Assembly: GCA_025232375.1 (NCBI GenBank)
Contig: CP060419.1
Span: 1-64,000 of the forward strand
Direction: 5' to 3'
DNA: 64,000 nt
Source: Pseudoxanthomonas sp. NC8
GTDB lineage: Bacteria > Pseudomonadota > Gammaproteobacteria > Xanthomonadales > Xanthomonadaceae
This document shows, piece after piece, positions 10,107-19,459 of this stretch. The first letter of the stretch is position 1. The number at the start of each line of letters is the position of its first letter. Under the pieces are notes generated by a model that saw nothing but the letters and a program-made list of their open reading frames with translations, was not told where the DNA came from and ran no database searches. A program made the translations under genes and the position numbers.

Positions 10107-11578
10107 TCACTCACCCGGCGGCGGCGCAGCCGACGGCTGCGCAACGGCCAGCGACAGGCTGTTGGCCTGCAGGTTGCCGGTGCCGGCCGAGACGTTCACG
10201 CCGATGTTGCCACTAGCGCCGGAGAAGGCGTTGCCCGACAGCGCAGCGGTGTTGGTCGCCGCGGCCACGGTCTCCACCGACGGGGTCACCAGCACGCCGG
10301 ACAGCGAAGCGACCAGGTCATGGTCACCCAGCTCACCGAAGGTGATCTCACCCTCTTCGTCGGTGTCGAACGCGATGCCACCGACGCCGTCGGCATACGG
10401 GTTGTCGACCGCGCCCTGGATCTCGTTGTCCAGATCGATATGGCCGGTTTCGTCGCCGTTCGGGTGGTCAAGCGGGCCGTCCAGGTGTCCAGATAGAAGT
10501 TGTCCTTCTGGTAGGAGTTGCCCCTGCCGGCATAGGTCGCACCACCGAGGCTGCCGGTGATCGAGCCCTGCAGGTTATTATGGACCTCGTCCAGCTCCGT
10601 CTCGATCTTGGGCGCATTGCTGACCGTGTTGCTGGACGACACCTGGCTGGAGGTGATGCTGGCGCTGGCATAGGCGGTGGTGGCCACCGAGGCCGCCAGG
10701 GAGTTCTTCTGGGCATTGTTGTTGCCCGAAGTCACGTTCACGCCGATGTTGCCGCTGGCCGCACTGAACGCGTCGCCGCCGATGCTGGCGTCATTGGTCA
10801 CGCCCGGGTTGGTGGTGGTGTTGCTGTAGCCCTTCTGGCCCACTGGGACCGTCGATTCGGGTAAGGCCGAAGGCGAAGCTCGCATCCGCGGCCGACAGTG
10901 CCGCCGCATTGTCCTGCACGTTGTTGTCGCCGGCGGCGACGTTGAACTGCAGGTTGCCCGATGCCTCCGATGCGGTCGAGTCATCGATCGACGCGTCGTT
11001 GGTCAGCTCGTCGTTGTCGCCCTCGTTCCAGGTGATCGACTGGTAGTTGTCGACCAGCGCGATGGCCGCGGAGTCGGCATCCACGTTCAACGTCAGGTTG
11101 CGCTCGTCGCGGTCGATGTCGTGGTCGATGTCGACCGTCTCGTCATGATCGATGTAGGTGTCAACGACGTTCTTTTCGACGTTGATGTCGACGTTCTTCG
11201 TGACATCCTCGGTGTACGTCACATCTTCGGTATACGTGACGTTCTCGGTGAGGTTGGCTTATGGTTCACCGTGGTGTTGAATTCCTCGTTGATCTCGGTG
11301 TTCCAGTGGAAGGTGTCACTGTAGTCGGTGACGTAGTTCTCGGTGTTGGTCACATCCGAGGTGTAGTTGTCAGTCCAGTTGGTGGTGCTGGTATTGGTGG
11401 TCGTGTTGGTGGTCGTGTTGGTGGTGGTGTCGGTGTTGGTCGTGTAGTTGCGGGTATCATCGATGGTGACGTCCTCGTCCCAGACGATGATGGTCTCGTA
11501 GGTTTCAGCGTGGGCTACTGACGCGGTCGCCGCCGCCACAGCCACAGCCAGCACGGTCCACTTGGCATTCCTTTTCAT
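10107..11578 (-). CDS. FapC-like major amyloid subunit
   Basis: About 490 residues. A signal peptide (MKRNAKWTVLAVAVAAATA, cut after AHA) leads into a Thr/Asn-rich low-complexity region (TTNTDTTTNTTTNTTTNTST). An acidic stretch follows, then three imperfect repeats: EASGNLQFNVAAGDNNVQDN, AASGNIGVNVTSGNNNAQKN and GASGNIGVNVSAGTGNLQAN, separated by linkers. Three repeats of this Gly/Asn/Gln pattern with linkers are the hallmark of FapC fibres. No Cys is visible, so the C-terminal CXXC of Pseudomonas FapC is absent. Frameshifts near 11258 (TTATGG), 10862 (GTAAGG) and 10485 were bridged by eye. The amyloid role is inferred. Confidence 0.72.
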
Positions 11579-11620
11579 GGTGTCCTCTCTCAACTTTTTC
11601 TGGGTGGGTGAGATACCGCT

Positions 11621-12279
11621 TCACAGGCCCGGGGCGAGCGACAACGTGAGAACGTTGCCGGTTTCGTTCGCCGAGCCCGCGATCTGGTTGAGTTGCAGTA
11701 CGCCCTCGAACCCGCGCAGCGCGGTGGCTTCCACTGCCACGTTGCGGCTGGCGGTCCTCCCCGCCGGGTTCGGGGCAGGCTGCAGCTCCGCCGACGCTGA
11801 AACGCTGGAGGACAGCTGGCTGTCCGGCGTCTCGCGTATGCCCTGTTCGGCCAACAGCAGCGCGACCGCGTTGTACTCCGCGTTACCGCTCCCGCTGGCC
11901 TGGTTGATGGATGCGATGCCACTGGCACCGGCGAGGGCGTCACCGCCGATCCGGGCACTGGCGTGGCTGGGGGTGTCGAACCGGTCCGCATCGCGACGCT
12001 GGTCGAGCCCCAGGTGGACAATGGCGATCGGGCCGATCGCTACCGCGTTCATGTTGGTCTGGAGGTTCAGGTCGCCCGCGGCCTTGGTTCACGGCGATGA
12101 CCCCACTGGCCCCGGCCAATGCGCGCTCGTCGATGCGCGTCTGCGCCAGAGTAGCCGAGCATTTCGCCGTACTCGTCGGCCGCATGCGCCTGCCCGGCCA
12201 GCACGGCGCACGCCGCGAGCAGCAGGCCGCACGCCCGCGTGCCCGCGGCGCCCAGCGGGTGGCGGGCGGACGCCGCCAT
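11621..12279 (-). CDS. FapB-like minor amyloid subunit
   Basis: About 217 residues: a signal peptide ending GQAHA, then three repeats beginning ALAGASGVIAVNQ, ALAGASGIASINQASGSGNA and ALRGFEGVLQLNQIAGSANE. These share the G-x-x-x-x-N-Q/V-x-x-G-x-x-N pattern with the larger subunit downstream, as FapB and FapC do in Pseudomonas. The ATG at 12279 shares its A with the upstream stop (TGATG), so translation is probably coupled; a GTG at 12282 is an alternative start. Frameshifts lie near 12150 and 12083, the latter at CCAAGG where CCAGG is expected. A nucleator role is inferred by analogy. Confidence 0.7.
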
Positions 12280-12775
12280 CACCGGCCAGTCCCCGGGTTA
12301 CCGCCCGTCGGGAACTGCGACAGCGCGCCGGTGATGGTCGGGGCTATGCTGCGGGTGGCGCCGGTGACGGCACCCGTGATGCCACCGACGCTGCGGCTGA
12401 TCCCGTTGCCCGAGAGCATGCCGTTGTCGCCGGTGAGCTGCCCGAGCGAACCCTGCAGGGCACCGGCCGCCATGTGTTGGGGGCAGCCATCCCGCCGTGC
12501 TGGACATCGACCTGCCCGGACGACATCGCGGCGAATTCTTCGTCAGACATCTCACCGGTGCCCAAGGTATGGGCGATCTCGCGGTTCGGCGTCGGGTCGA
12601 CGATCAGTGCAATCCCCGGGGGCGCGGGGCGATAGGCCGAACGCGCATTCACGTCGCGCAGCAGCACCATCTCGCCGTGATTCGGATGGACGCCGACGCG
12701 GGCTTCGGCCGCGTACGAGGACGCAGGCGCGATCAGCAGGACAAGAAGTGACAGGCTGGCGTAGTGGCGTGGCAT
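12279..12775 (-). CDS. FapA-like first gene of the amyloid operon
   Basis: About 165 residues. A signal peptide (cut near SYA) is followed by a charged segment and then residues 76-87, MSDEEFAAMSSG. This resembles a double-glycine leader and matches the motif in the FapE-like protein. The C-terminal half is Gly/Thr/Ser-rich (GGITGAVTGATRSIAPTITG). Size and first position agree with Pseudomonas FapA, which controls fibre composition, but sequence resemblance is weak. A frameshift near 12478 joins the two halves. A sigma-54 promoter lies about 33 nt upstream. Confidence 0.55.
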
Positions 12776-12807
12776 GGGTGGATCCCGCTATCAGGCGGGG
12801 AAACAAG

Positions 12808-12823
12808 CGCACGACCCGTGCCA
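12808..12823 (-). promoter_or_regulatory. Sigma-54 (-24/-12) promoter of the fap-like operon
   Basis: Read on the minus strand the site is TGGCACGGGTCGTGCG. It matches the consensus TGGCACG-N4-TTGCW at all seven -24 bases, and the GC of the -12 element is at exact spacing. Transcription would start near 12797, about 20 nt before the first ATG at 12775. The adjacent regulator is an intact-type GAFTGA activator, which agrees with this reading. Confidence 0.8.
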
Positions 12824-12841
12824 ACATTTTTTTGTTTTTAA

Positions 12842-12854
12842 AATCAGTTGCTTG
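12842..12854. promoter_or_regulatory. IHF-like site upstream of the -24/-12 promoter
   Basis: AATCAGTTGCTTG matches the IHF consensus WATCAA-N4-TTR with one mismatch. It sits in an A/T-rich patch (12824-12864) that is rare in this genome, between the -24 element and the upstream palindrome. This is the usual place for a DNA bend in sigma-54 systems. Confidence 0.45.
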
Positions 12855-12958
12855 CGATTTAATCGGGCACCGGCTTGTTTTGCGGCTGTAACAACGCCGC
12901 AGCACCCCGGTCGCCAGAGATAGGGGTGCGATCCTGCTGTGGCGGGCCTTGCGCCGGG

Positions 12959-12976
12959 TGTTTCAGTTCTGAAACA
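12959..12976. promoter_or_regulatory. Palindromic upstream activator site candidate
   Basis: TGTTTCAGTTCTGAAACA is a perfect 8-bp inverted repeat with a 2-nt centre, about 150 nt upstream of the -24/-12 promoter. It is framed by a second perfect inverted repeat, ATCCTGCTGT (12931-12940) and ACAGCAGGAT (12992-13001). The symmetry, distance and the matching half-sites upstream of the regulator gene (5263-5282) suggest an enhancer for the Fis-type helix-turn-helix activator. Confidence 0.55.
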
Positions 12977-13000
12977 GGCATCCGGCCTGTTACAGCAGGA

Positions 13001-14083
13001 TCAGAACAGCTCACCCTGCGGCGACGGCGTATGCGGGGCCCTGAAGCGGCTGCAATCCAGAGCCGATGGTTTTCTGCGGTCGAAACCGAGGCGCCGGCTC
13101 GCAAGCGTGAAGCGCTGCGCGAGCAGGTCCGCGTACGTACCGCTGCCACGCATGCGGGTGCCGAAGCGGGCGTCGTAGTCGCGGCCACCCCGCATCTGCC
13201 GGATGGCGGCCATCACCCGTTCGGCCCGGTCCGGAACATGGGCCTGCAGCCAGTCGCGGAACAGCGGTGCCACTTCATGTGGCAGGCGCAGCAGCACGTA
13301 GCCGGCGCTGTCGGCGCCCGCGTCGTGCGCGGCTTCGAGTACCGCTTCCATCTCATGGTCGTTCACCCACGGAATGGCCGGCGCGAAGAGCACCCCGACC
13401 GGCACGCCCGCCTCGTGCAGGCGACGCATCGCTCGCAGGCGCGCGTGGGGCGCCGACGCGCGTGGCTCGAGCCTGGCGGACAGGTGCGGGGTGGGGTGGT
13501 CACCGAGAAGTGCACCCTCACCAAGTGTTGCGCCGCCAGTGGCTGCAGCAGGTCGAGGTCACGCTCCACCAGCGCATTCTTGGTGATCAGGCTGAATGGG
13601 TGGCGACACTCTTGCATCACTTCGATCAGCTTCCGGGTCAGTTGCAGCCGTCGTTCGAGCGGCTGGTAGGCGTCGGTATTGATGCCCAGCGCGATCGGGC
13701 TGGGCGTGTAGCCGCGGCGTGCGAACTCGCGGCGAAGCAGCGCCGGCGCGTTGGTCTTGGCGAACAGCCGGGTCTCGAAAATCCAGGCCGGGCGAAAGGT
13801 TGAGATAGGCATGCGTGGGTCGGGCGAAGCAGTAGCTGCAGCCGTGCTCGCAACCGCGGTACGGGTTGACCGACTGCGAGAAGCCGACGTCGGGGGAATC
13901 GTTGCGGCTGATGATGCTGCGTGCGGTTTCCTCCCGGACCTCGGTGCGTGGCCGAAGCGGGTCGGGACCGGACCCGGGTTCACCCGATGGCGCCCAGCCG
14001 TCGTCGACCGCCTCGGTCGTCGTGCGCTCGAAACGGCCCGGCAGGTACTGCCGCGATCCGCGGCCCTTGATGGTTTCGGCCAT
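13001..14083 (-). CDS. Radical SAM protein of the PA0069/SplB-like family
   Basis: A conserved radical S-adenosylmethionine protein of about 355 residues. The iron-sulfur motif CEHGCSYC appears near residue 70 within [19 protein letters not shown]. Other conserved stretches include [19 protein letters not shown] and the C-terminal [15 protein letters not shown]. Such proteins resemble spore photoproduct lyase, but their reaction is not known. ATG at 14083 ([10 protein letters not shown]) was chosen over an upstream in-frame codon. Frameshifts near 13790 and 13490. It is transcribed away from the cardiolipin synthase and toward the amyloid control region. Confidence 0.82.
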
Positions 14084-14165
14084 GCGGAAAGCGTACGCCC
14101 GGGCAGTCTCGGCAGCGGCGACCGGCAACTCCTCCGCTGAGTCGTTCAGTCGACCAGCCCTCGCC

Positions 14166-14171
14166 TAGAAT
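14166..14171 (+). promoter_or_regulatory. -10 hexamer placed for leaderless start of cardiolipin synthase
   Basis: TAGAAT ends exactly 6 nt before the ATG at 14178, so transcription would start at or next to the start codon. No ribosome site is visible. The same spacing occurs at hrpB, rlmI and rmuC in this window. Confidence 0.45.
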
Positions 14172-14177
14172 CCGGCC

Positions 14178-15620
14178 ATGACCTATCCCCATGCGTTGTG
14201 GAACTGGCTCGTCGACCTGCCGCGGCTGGGCCTGTACTGCCAGTGTTGGCGTGGTTGCTGTACATGGCCCTGGCTGGGCGTATGGATCGTGTTGCAGAAG
14301 CGCGAGCCGGTGGCAACGCTGAGCTGGGTGATGTCGTTGGCACTGCTGCCCTATGTCGGGTTCCTGATCTATTTCCTGCTCGGCCCGCAGAAGATCCAGC
14401 GGCAGCGGCTGCGGCGCGGACGCTCCCGCTCCGGGCTGGCACGGTTCGCAGGCGCGGCAGCGGACGATGCCGAATGCCTGGAGCTGGTAAGGCTCGGTAA
14501 GGCGACGACCGGTCTGCCGCCCTCCACGGCCACGTCCGCCGACTGGCTGGTCGACGGCCATGCGACCTACGAGGCACTGCTGCAGGCCATCGCCGCGGCG
14601 CAGCACCATATCCATCTTGAGTACTACATCTGGAACCCCGACGGCACCGGCCTGCGGTTGCGCGACGCGCTGGTCGAACGGGCGCGCGCCGGCATCAGTG
14701 TGCGGCTGCTGCTTGATGCGGTCGGTGCGGGCCGCATGCGCCGACGCCACCTGCAGCCGCTGCTCGACGCAGGCGCCGAAGTGGGCTGGTTCCACCCGAC
14801 CCGGTTCCGGCCGTTCACGCGGCCTATGGGTGAACCTGCGCAGCCATCGCAAGATCGTGGTCGTGGACGGACGCATCGGCTTCGTCGGTGGCATCAACGT
14901 CACTGACGAGGAGAACGAAACGGTTTTCACCGGCGCCTACCGCGACCTCCATCTGCGCGTGGAAGGCGCGGTCGTGCGCAGCCTGCAGCTGGTCTTCGTC
15001 GAGGACTGGGTCTACGCCGCCGGCTGCGATCCCGGCGCGTTCGGTGAAGCGGCGTACTGGCCGCCGTCGCACGAAGGGCCGGTAGCCGCCCAGGTGCTCG
15101 TGTCCGGCCCGGACTCCTCCCAGGAGGCGATCCACCGGCTGCAGGTGGCGGCGATCCACGAGGCGCGGCGGCGCGTCTGGCTGGTCACCCCCTACTTCAT
15201 CCCCGGCGAAGCTGCCCGCATGGCGCTGACCTCAGCCGCGCTCGGCGGTCTGGACACCCGGTTGCTGGTTCCGCGCTGGAGCGATTCGCGCCTGGCGACG
15301 CTGGCCGGACGGTCCTATTTCGACGAGCTGCTCAAGGCCGGCGTCCAGGTCTACGAGTACGGCCCCCGCATGCTCCATACCAAGGCACTGTTGACCGATG
15401 ACCTGTGCATCATCGGCAGCGCGAATTTCGACCATCGCAGCTTCCGCCTGAACTTCGAGGTGGCGATGCTGTTGCGTGAGTCCGCCCGCTGCCAGTCCCT
15501 GGCCCGGCACATCGAGGGGAGATCGCGCAGGCCCGGCGGGTGCCGCTGGACCGGCCGATGGGGCTGTGGCGGCACCGGCTGCCGGAGGCGTTCGCGCGCC
15601 TGCTCTCGCCGCTCCTGTAG
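14178..15620 (+). CDS. cls: Cardiolipin synthase (phospholipase D family)
   Basis: Condenses phosphatidylglycerol into cardiolipin at the inner membrane. An N-terminal membrane region (including LALLPYVGFLIYFLLGP) is followed by two PLD domains. The first HKD motif is in SHRKIVVVDGRIGFVGG and the second in LHTKALLTDDLCIIGSANFD. The intervening sequence has the family segments HLEYYIWNPDG and TPYFIPG. Length is about 480 residues. Frameshifts lie near 14240, 14820 and 15520, the last shifting the C-terminus to RLPEAFARLLSPLL before the TAG at 15618. Confidence 0.9.
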
Positions 15621-15738
15621 GGGGCGACCGGCGGGCCAGCGCGGCGGATGTACGGGTGGTCGCAGGCTCTCCGGTCGCGGCATCATGGCGCGTCCGGCAA
15701 CCTACCAACGGCCAGTCGGCCAATCCGGGAGATACGCG

Positions 15739-15998
15739 ATGCATTGGCTCTACCTGCTTCTGGCCGTCGGCGCCCTGCTGCTGGCGATCTCCACAGTGCA
15801 TGGCTGGCTGCTGCTGCTCTCGCTGGTGGCGGCGCTTGTGCTGTTCCTACCTGGATGCGTGGCTGGTATCTGGAGCGCATCGGCGACGCGACGCGCGGGG
15901 AAGTGATGATGATCGACCCGGTGGAGCTGCGCCGCCTGCGGGAGTTGGCGGAGGCGCGCCGGCGTGAAGCCGCCGCCGCTCTGCCGCCCTGGGGATAA
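15739..15998 (+). CDS. Small two-helix membrane protein, unknown function
   Basis: About 86 residues. Two hydrophobic stretches (LYLLLAVGALLLAIS and LLLLSLVAALVLFL) are followed by a short charged cytoplasmic tail, RLRELAEARRREAAAALPPWG. The frame slips near 15850, so the start at 15739 and the stop at 15996 are joined by inference. No known family is recognised. It lies 15 nt before pdxJ and may be co-transcribed with it. Confidence 0.55.
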
Positions 15999-16013
15999 GG
16001 CTCCGCCTTCCGC

Positions 16014-16765
16014 ATGAGCACGCGGCTGAGCGTCAACGTCAACAAGATCGCGGTGCTGCGCAATTCGCGTGGCGGCCATGAGCCCGACGTGCTGGCTGCG
16101 GCACAGGCCTGCCTCGAGGCCGGCGCGCACGGCATCACGGTGCATCCGCGACCTGACCGGCGCCACATCGTGGCCGAGGATGTTCCGGCGCTGGCTGCAC
16201 TCACTGCGCGGTTCGGCGTGGAACTGAACATCGAGGGCAATCCGTTCGCCCCCGCGCGCCCGGGCTATCCGGGCCTGCTTGCCCTGTGCGAGCAGGTGCG
16301 GCCGGCACAGGTGACGCTGGTACCCGATGGCGACGGCCAGCTCACGTCCGACCATGGCTTCAGCTTCGAAGGCGACACCACGTCGCTGGCGTCACAGATC
16401 GCCGCGTTCGCCGGGCTGGGCTGTCGGGTCAGCCTGTTCGTCGACGCCGGGGTTTCCGGACTCGAGCGTGCGGCGGCGCTGGGCGCGCATCGCATCGAGA
16501 TCTACACAGGCCCGTATGCGGAGGCATTCACCGGTGGCAACGCCAATGAGGCGCTGCGCCTGTGTGCCGACACCGCCCGGCGTGCCCGGGCTGCCGGTCT
16601 CGGCGTCAACGCCGGCCACGACCTGTCGCAGGCCAACCTCGCTGTGTTATGGGCGGCGTGCCGGACGTCCTGGAGGTGTCTATCGGCCACGCCCTGATCG
16701 GCGAGGCGCTGTATGCCGGCCTCGATGCCACGGTCCGCGCCTATCTGGACATTGTCGGGCGCTGA
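16014..16765 (+). CDS. pdxJ: Pyridoxine 5'-phosphate synthase
   Basis: Last step of de novo vitamin B6 synthesis, joining 3-amino-2-oxopropyl phosphate and deoxyxylulose phosphate (EC 2.6.99.2). Conserved segments are [50 protein letters not shown] and the closing [10 protein letters not shown]. About 250 residues, the normal length. A frameshift at 16648 falls in TTATGG, where TTCATGG would give AVFMGG. pdxJ beside exbD2 is the arrangement known in Xanthomonas. Confidence 0.95.
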
Positions 16766-16813
16766 TCGCCGACTTCCTCCGCCCCGTCGCTCACGTCGCA
16801 GTGGCCCACAAAA

Positions 16814-16841
16814 GGAAACGCCGCCCGAAGGCGGCGTTTCC
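16814..16841. terminator. Bidirectional terminator between pdxJ and exbD2
   Basis: GGAAACGCCGCC (16814-16825) and GGCGGCGTTTCC (16830-16841) form a perfect 12-bp stem with a CGAA loop, in the gap between converging genes. Short A and T runs lie at the stem base on both sides. Confidence 0.8.
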
Positions 16842-16899
16842 AGCAGCTTCGCCGTGCCGATCCCGCCGCTGCAGGAAGCGGGATCCGCAGGCGTCGCGC

Positions 16900-17319
16900 T
16901 TACTGCTGCTGCACGAAGTTGATCTTCATCATCTGCGCGTTCTTGGCCGCAGCCATGGGACCTTGGCCATGACCTCGTACTCCGAGTCGGAACTGGCGTC
17001 GATGCGCAGCTCCGGCTGGTTGGTCGGGTCACGCTGCACCTCGGTCTCCATCATCTGCGGGAGCGCGCCCAGTGCCGTCGGGCTGTTGTTCCAGAAGACC
17101 CTGGTTGCTCGCATCGATGCGCAGGTCGATCGGCGGAGGCGGCTCGCGCAGCTGCGGCGGCGGGTTGATGACCCGCTGCGGCAGCGCCACGTCGATCGGG
17201 TAGGTCATGATCGGCGCGGTCACGATGAAGATGATCAGCAACACCAGCATCACGTCCATAAGGGGCGTGACGTTGATGTCGGCCATGGGGCCCTTGTTGG
17301 AACCAGAACTGAAAGCCAT
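16900..17319 (-). CDS. exbD2: ExbD2, proton-channel subunit of the TonB energy module
   Basis: A second ExbD paralogue of about 139 residues. The N-terminus has [21 protein letters not shown], including the essential membrane Asp within TPLMD, followed by a periplasmic domain (DLRIDAS). Frameshifts near 17105 and 16960 were bridged; the protein ends [13 protein letters not shown]. It is separated from exbD1 by 3 nt and so is translated from the same transcript. In Xanthomonas campestris the homologous second copy is not needed for iron uptake but has a role in plant interaction; that is family knowledge, not seen here. Confidence 0.88.
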
Positions 17320-17322
17320 GGC

Positions 17323-17748
17323 TTACTGACCCTTCTCTTTGGTAGCAACGAAGCCGATGTCGAGCATGCCCTGCGACTGCGCGATCTTGGTGATGTCGTT
17401 GATCGTGCGCATCTTCGTGGTCTTGTCACCACGCAGGTTGAGCGGCGGCTGCGGGGTCTGCTGCGCGGCGCTCGACAGGCGCGATTCGAGCACCTCGCGG
17501 GTGATCGACTCGTCACCCCAGAACAGCGAACCGTCCTCCTTCACCGACACGGTGATGGGCTGGATCCGCTTCTCGGCCTCATCCGGGCTCTGAACGAGGT
17601 TCGCCTCGGGCAGCTCGATCTTCACCTTATGCTGCATCAGCGGTGCGGTGATGATGAAGATGATGAGCAGCACCAGCATCACGTCCACGAGGGGCGTGAC
17701 GTTGATGTCGGCCATGGGGCCGCCGCTGTTGTCGGAACTGAAGGCCAT
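17323..17748 (-). CDS. exbD1: ExbD1, proton-channel subunit of the TonB energy module
   Basis: Intact 141-residue protein with a single N-terminal helix, [18 protein letters not shown], carrying the proton-conducting Asp, and a periplasmic domain (NLRGDKTTKMRTINDITKIA). Together with ExbB it uses the proton gradient to energise TonB. The helix region is nearly identical to ExbD2, showing recent duplication. It sits between exbB (48 nt away) and exbD2. Confidence 0.95.
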   Translation of the reverse strand: MAFSSDNSGGPMADINVTPLVDVMLVLLIIFIITAPLMQHKVKIELPEANLVQSPDEAEKRIQPITVSVKEDGSLFWGDESITREVLESRLSSAAQQTPQPPLNLRGDKTTKMRTINDITKIAQSQGMLDIGFVATKEKGQ

Positions 17749-17796
17749 GCGGGCTCTCCGTTAGCGTCTTAAGGATCGTTTCTTCGGACAACCGGC

Positions 17797-18556
17797 TCAG
17801 CGCACGCGCGAGCCGGTGGCGAAGAAGTCGTGCAGATCGTGGGCGAACGAATCGAACTTGGCGATCGTGGCGCTGTTGATCTTGCTGAAGAAGTTGAAGG
17901 CGAACACGGCCGGGATCGCGACGAACAGACCGATCGCGGTCATGATCAACGCTTCACCCACCGGGCCGGCAACGGCGTCGATCGAGGCCGAACCGGTGGC
18001 ACCGATCTTGATCAGCGCGCCATAGATGCCCCACACGGTACCCAGCAGGCCCACGAACGGAGCGGTCGCGCCGACGGTGGCCAGCAGGATCATGCCCGAC
18101 TGCAGCCTGGAGCTTTCGCGGGTCACGGCCTGGCGCAGGGCGCGGTCGACGAATTCCGAGCGGCTCAGCGACTCGCCGAGGCCGACGCCGGAACCTTCCG
18201 CACGCTGGTGGTGGGCGGCGGCCTGCGCAGCATCCAAGGCGATCTTCGAGAACGGCTCGCTACGCGGCTGCTCTTCCATCACGCGGATGGCTTCCTGGGC
18301 ATTCGGGGCCTCCCAGAACGCGTTGACAACGCGGTCGGCGAAGGACTTCAGGCGGGTGTTCTTGATGATGTTGAAGATCGTCCAGCACTAAGGACGCAGC
18401 CGACATCAGGATGGGGTGATCAGCACGACCCCGGGAGACGGCGAAGCCACCCGGGTTGGCGACCATCTCGCTCAGCAGGTGGTCGAAACCCATCTGCGTG
18501 AGGGCGGAGGCCTTGTTGCCCCCGGCAGCGGTGGCGATGAAGAGTTCCTGCAGCAT
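17797..18556 (-). CDS. exbB: ExbB, pentameric channel of the TonB energy module
   Basis: MotA/TolQ/ExbB-type inner-membrane protein of about 253 residues. It has three helices: one near residue 45, and a pair in the C-terminal half with the signature VGATAPFVGLLGTVWGIYGA and ALIMTAIGLFVAIPAVFAFNFF. A frameshift near 18390 lies at a CTAAGG word; restored, the text reads ASWYWTIFNIIKNTRLKSFA. The start at 18556 (MLQELFIATAAGG) is 46 nt after the probable end of tonB. Confidence 0.93.
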
Positions 18557-18602
18557 GACGCTTACCTTTGGTTTGTTTGATGGAGAAGGAAGGCGGAGAC
18601 GC

Positions 18603-19319
<717 letters not shown>

Positions 19320-19419
19320 GCGCCTAGTGACTCAGGTGTGGGGCCGGGCCACTGCGGAATCTGCGCAGGAGGCCCAGGTTCTCGCGGTGACACCGCATGA
19401 ACCGCCAAGCATACCAATC

Positions 19420-19444
19420 CCGCGCCCTTGTGCCTAGGGCGCGG
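19420..19444 (-). terminator. Hairpin between the TPR gene and tonB
   Basis: CCGCGCCC (19420-19427) and GGGCGCGG (19437-19444) form a perfect 8-bp stem 16 nt after the stop of the upstream TPR gene. The U-run is missing, so termination is only likely. Confidence 0.35.
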
Positions 19445-19459
19445 CACGTTTCTTAAAAA

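Noticed and set aside
12959-12976. Palindrome as a transcription terminator
   Set aside because: The stem is short and A/T-rich, without a T-run, and its position fits an activator site better.
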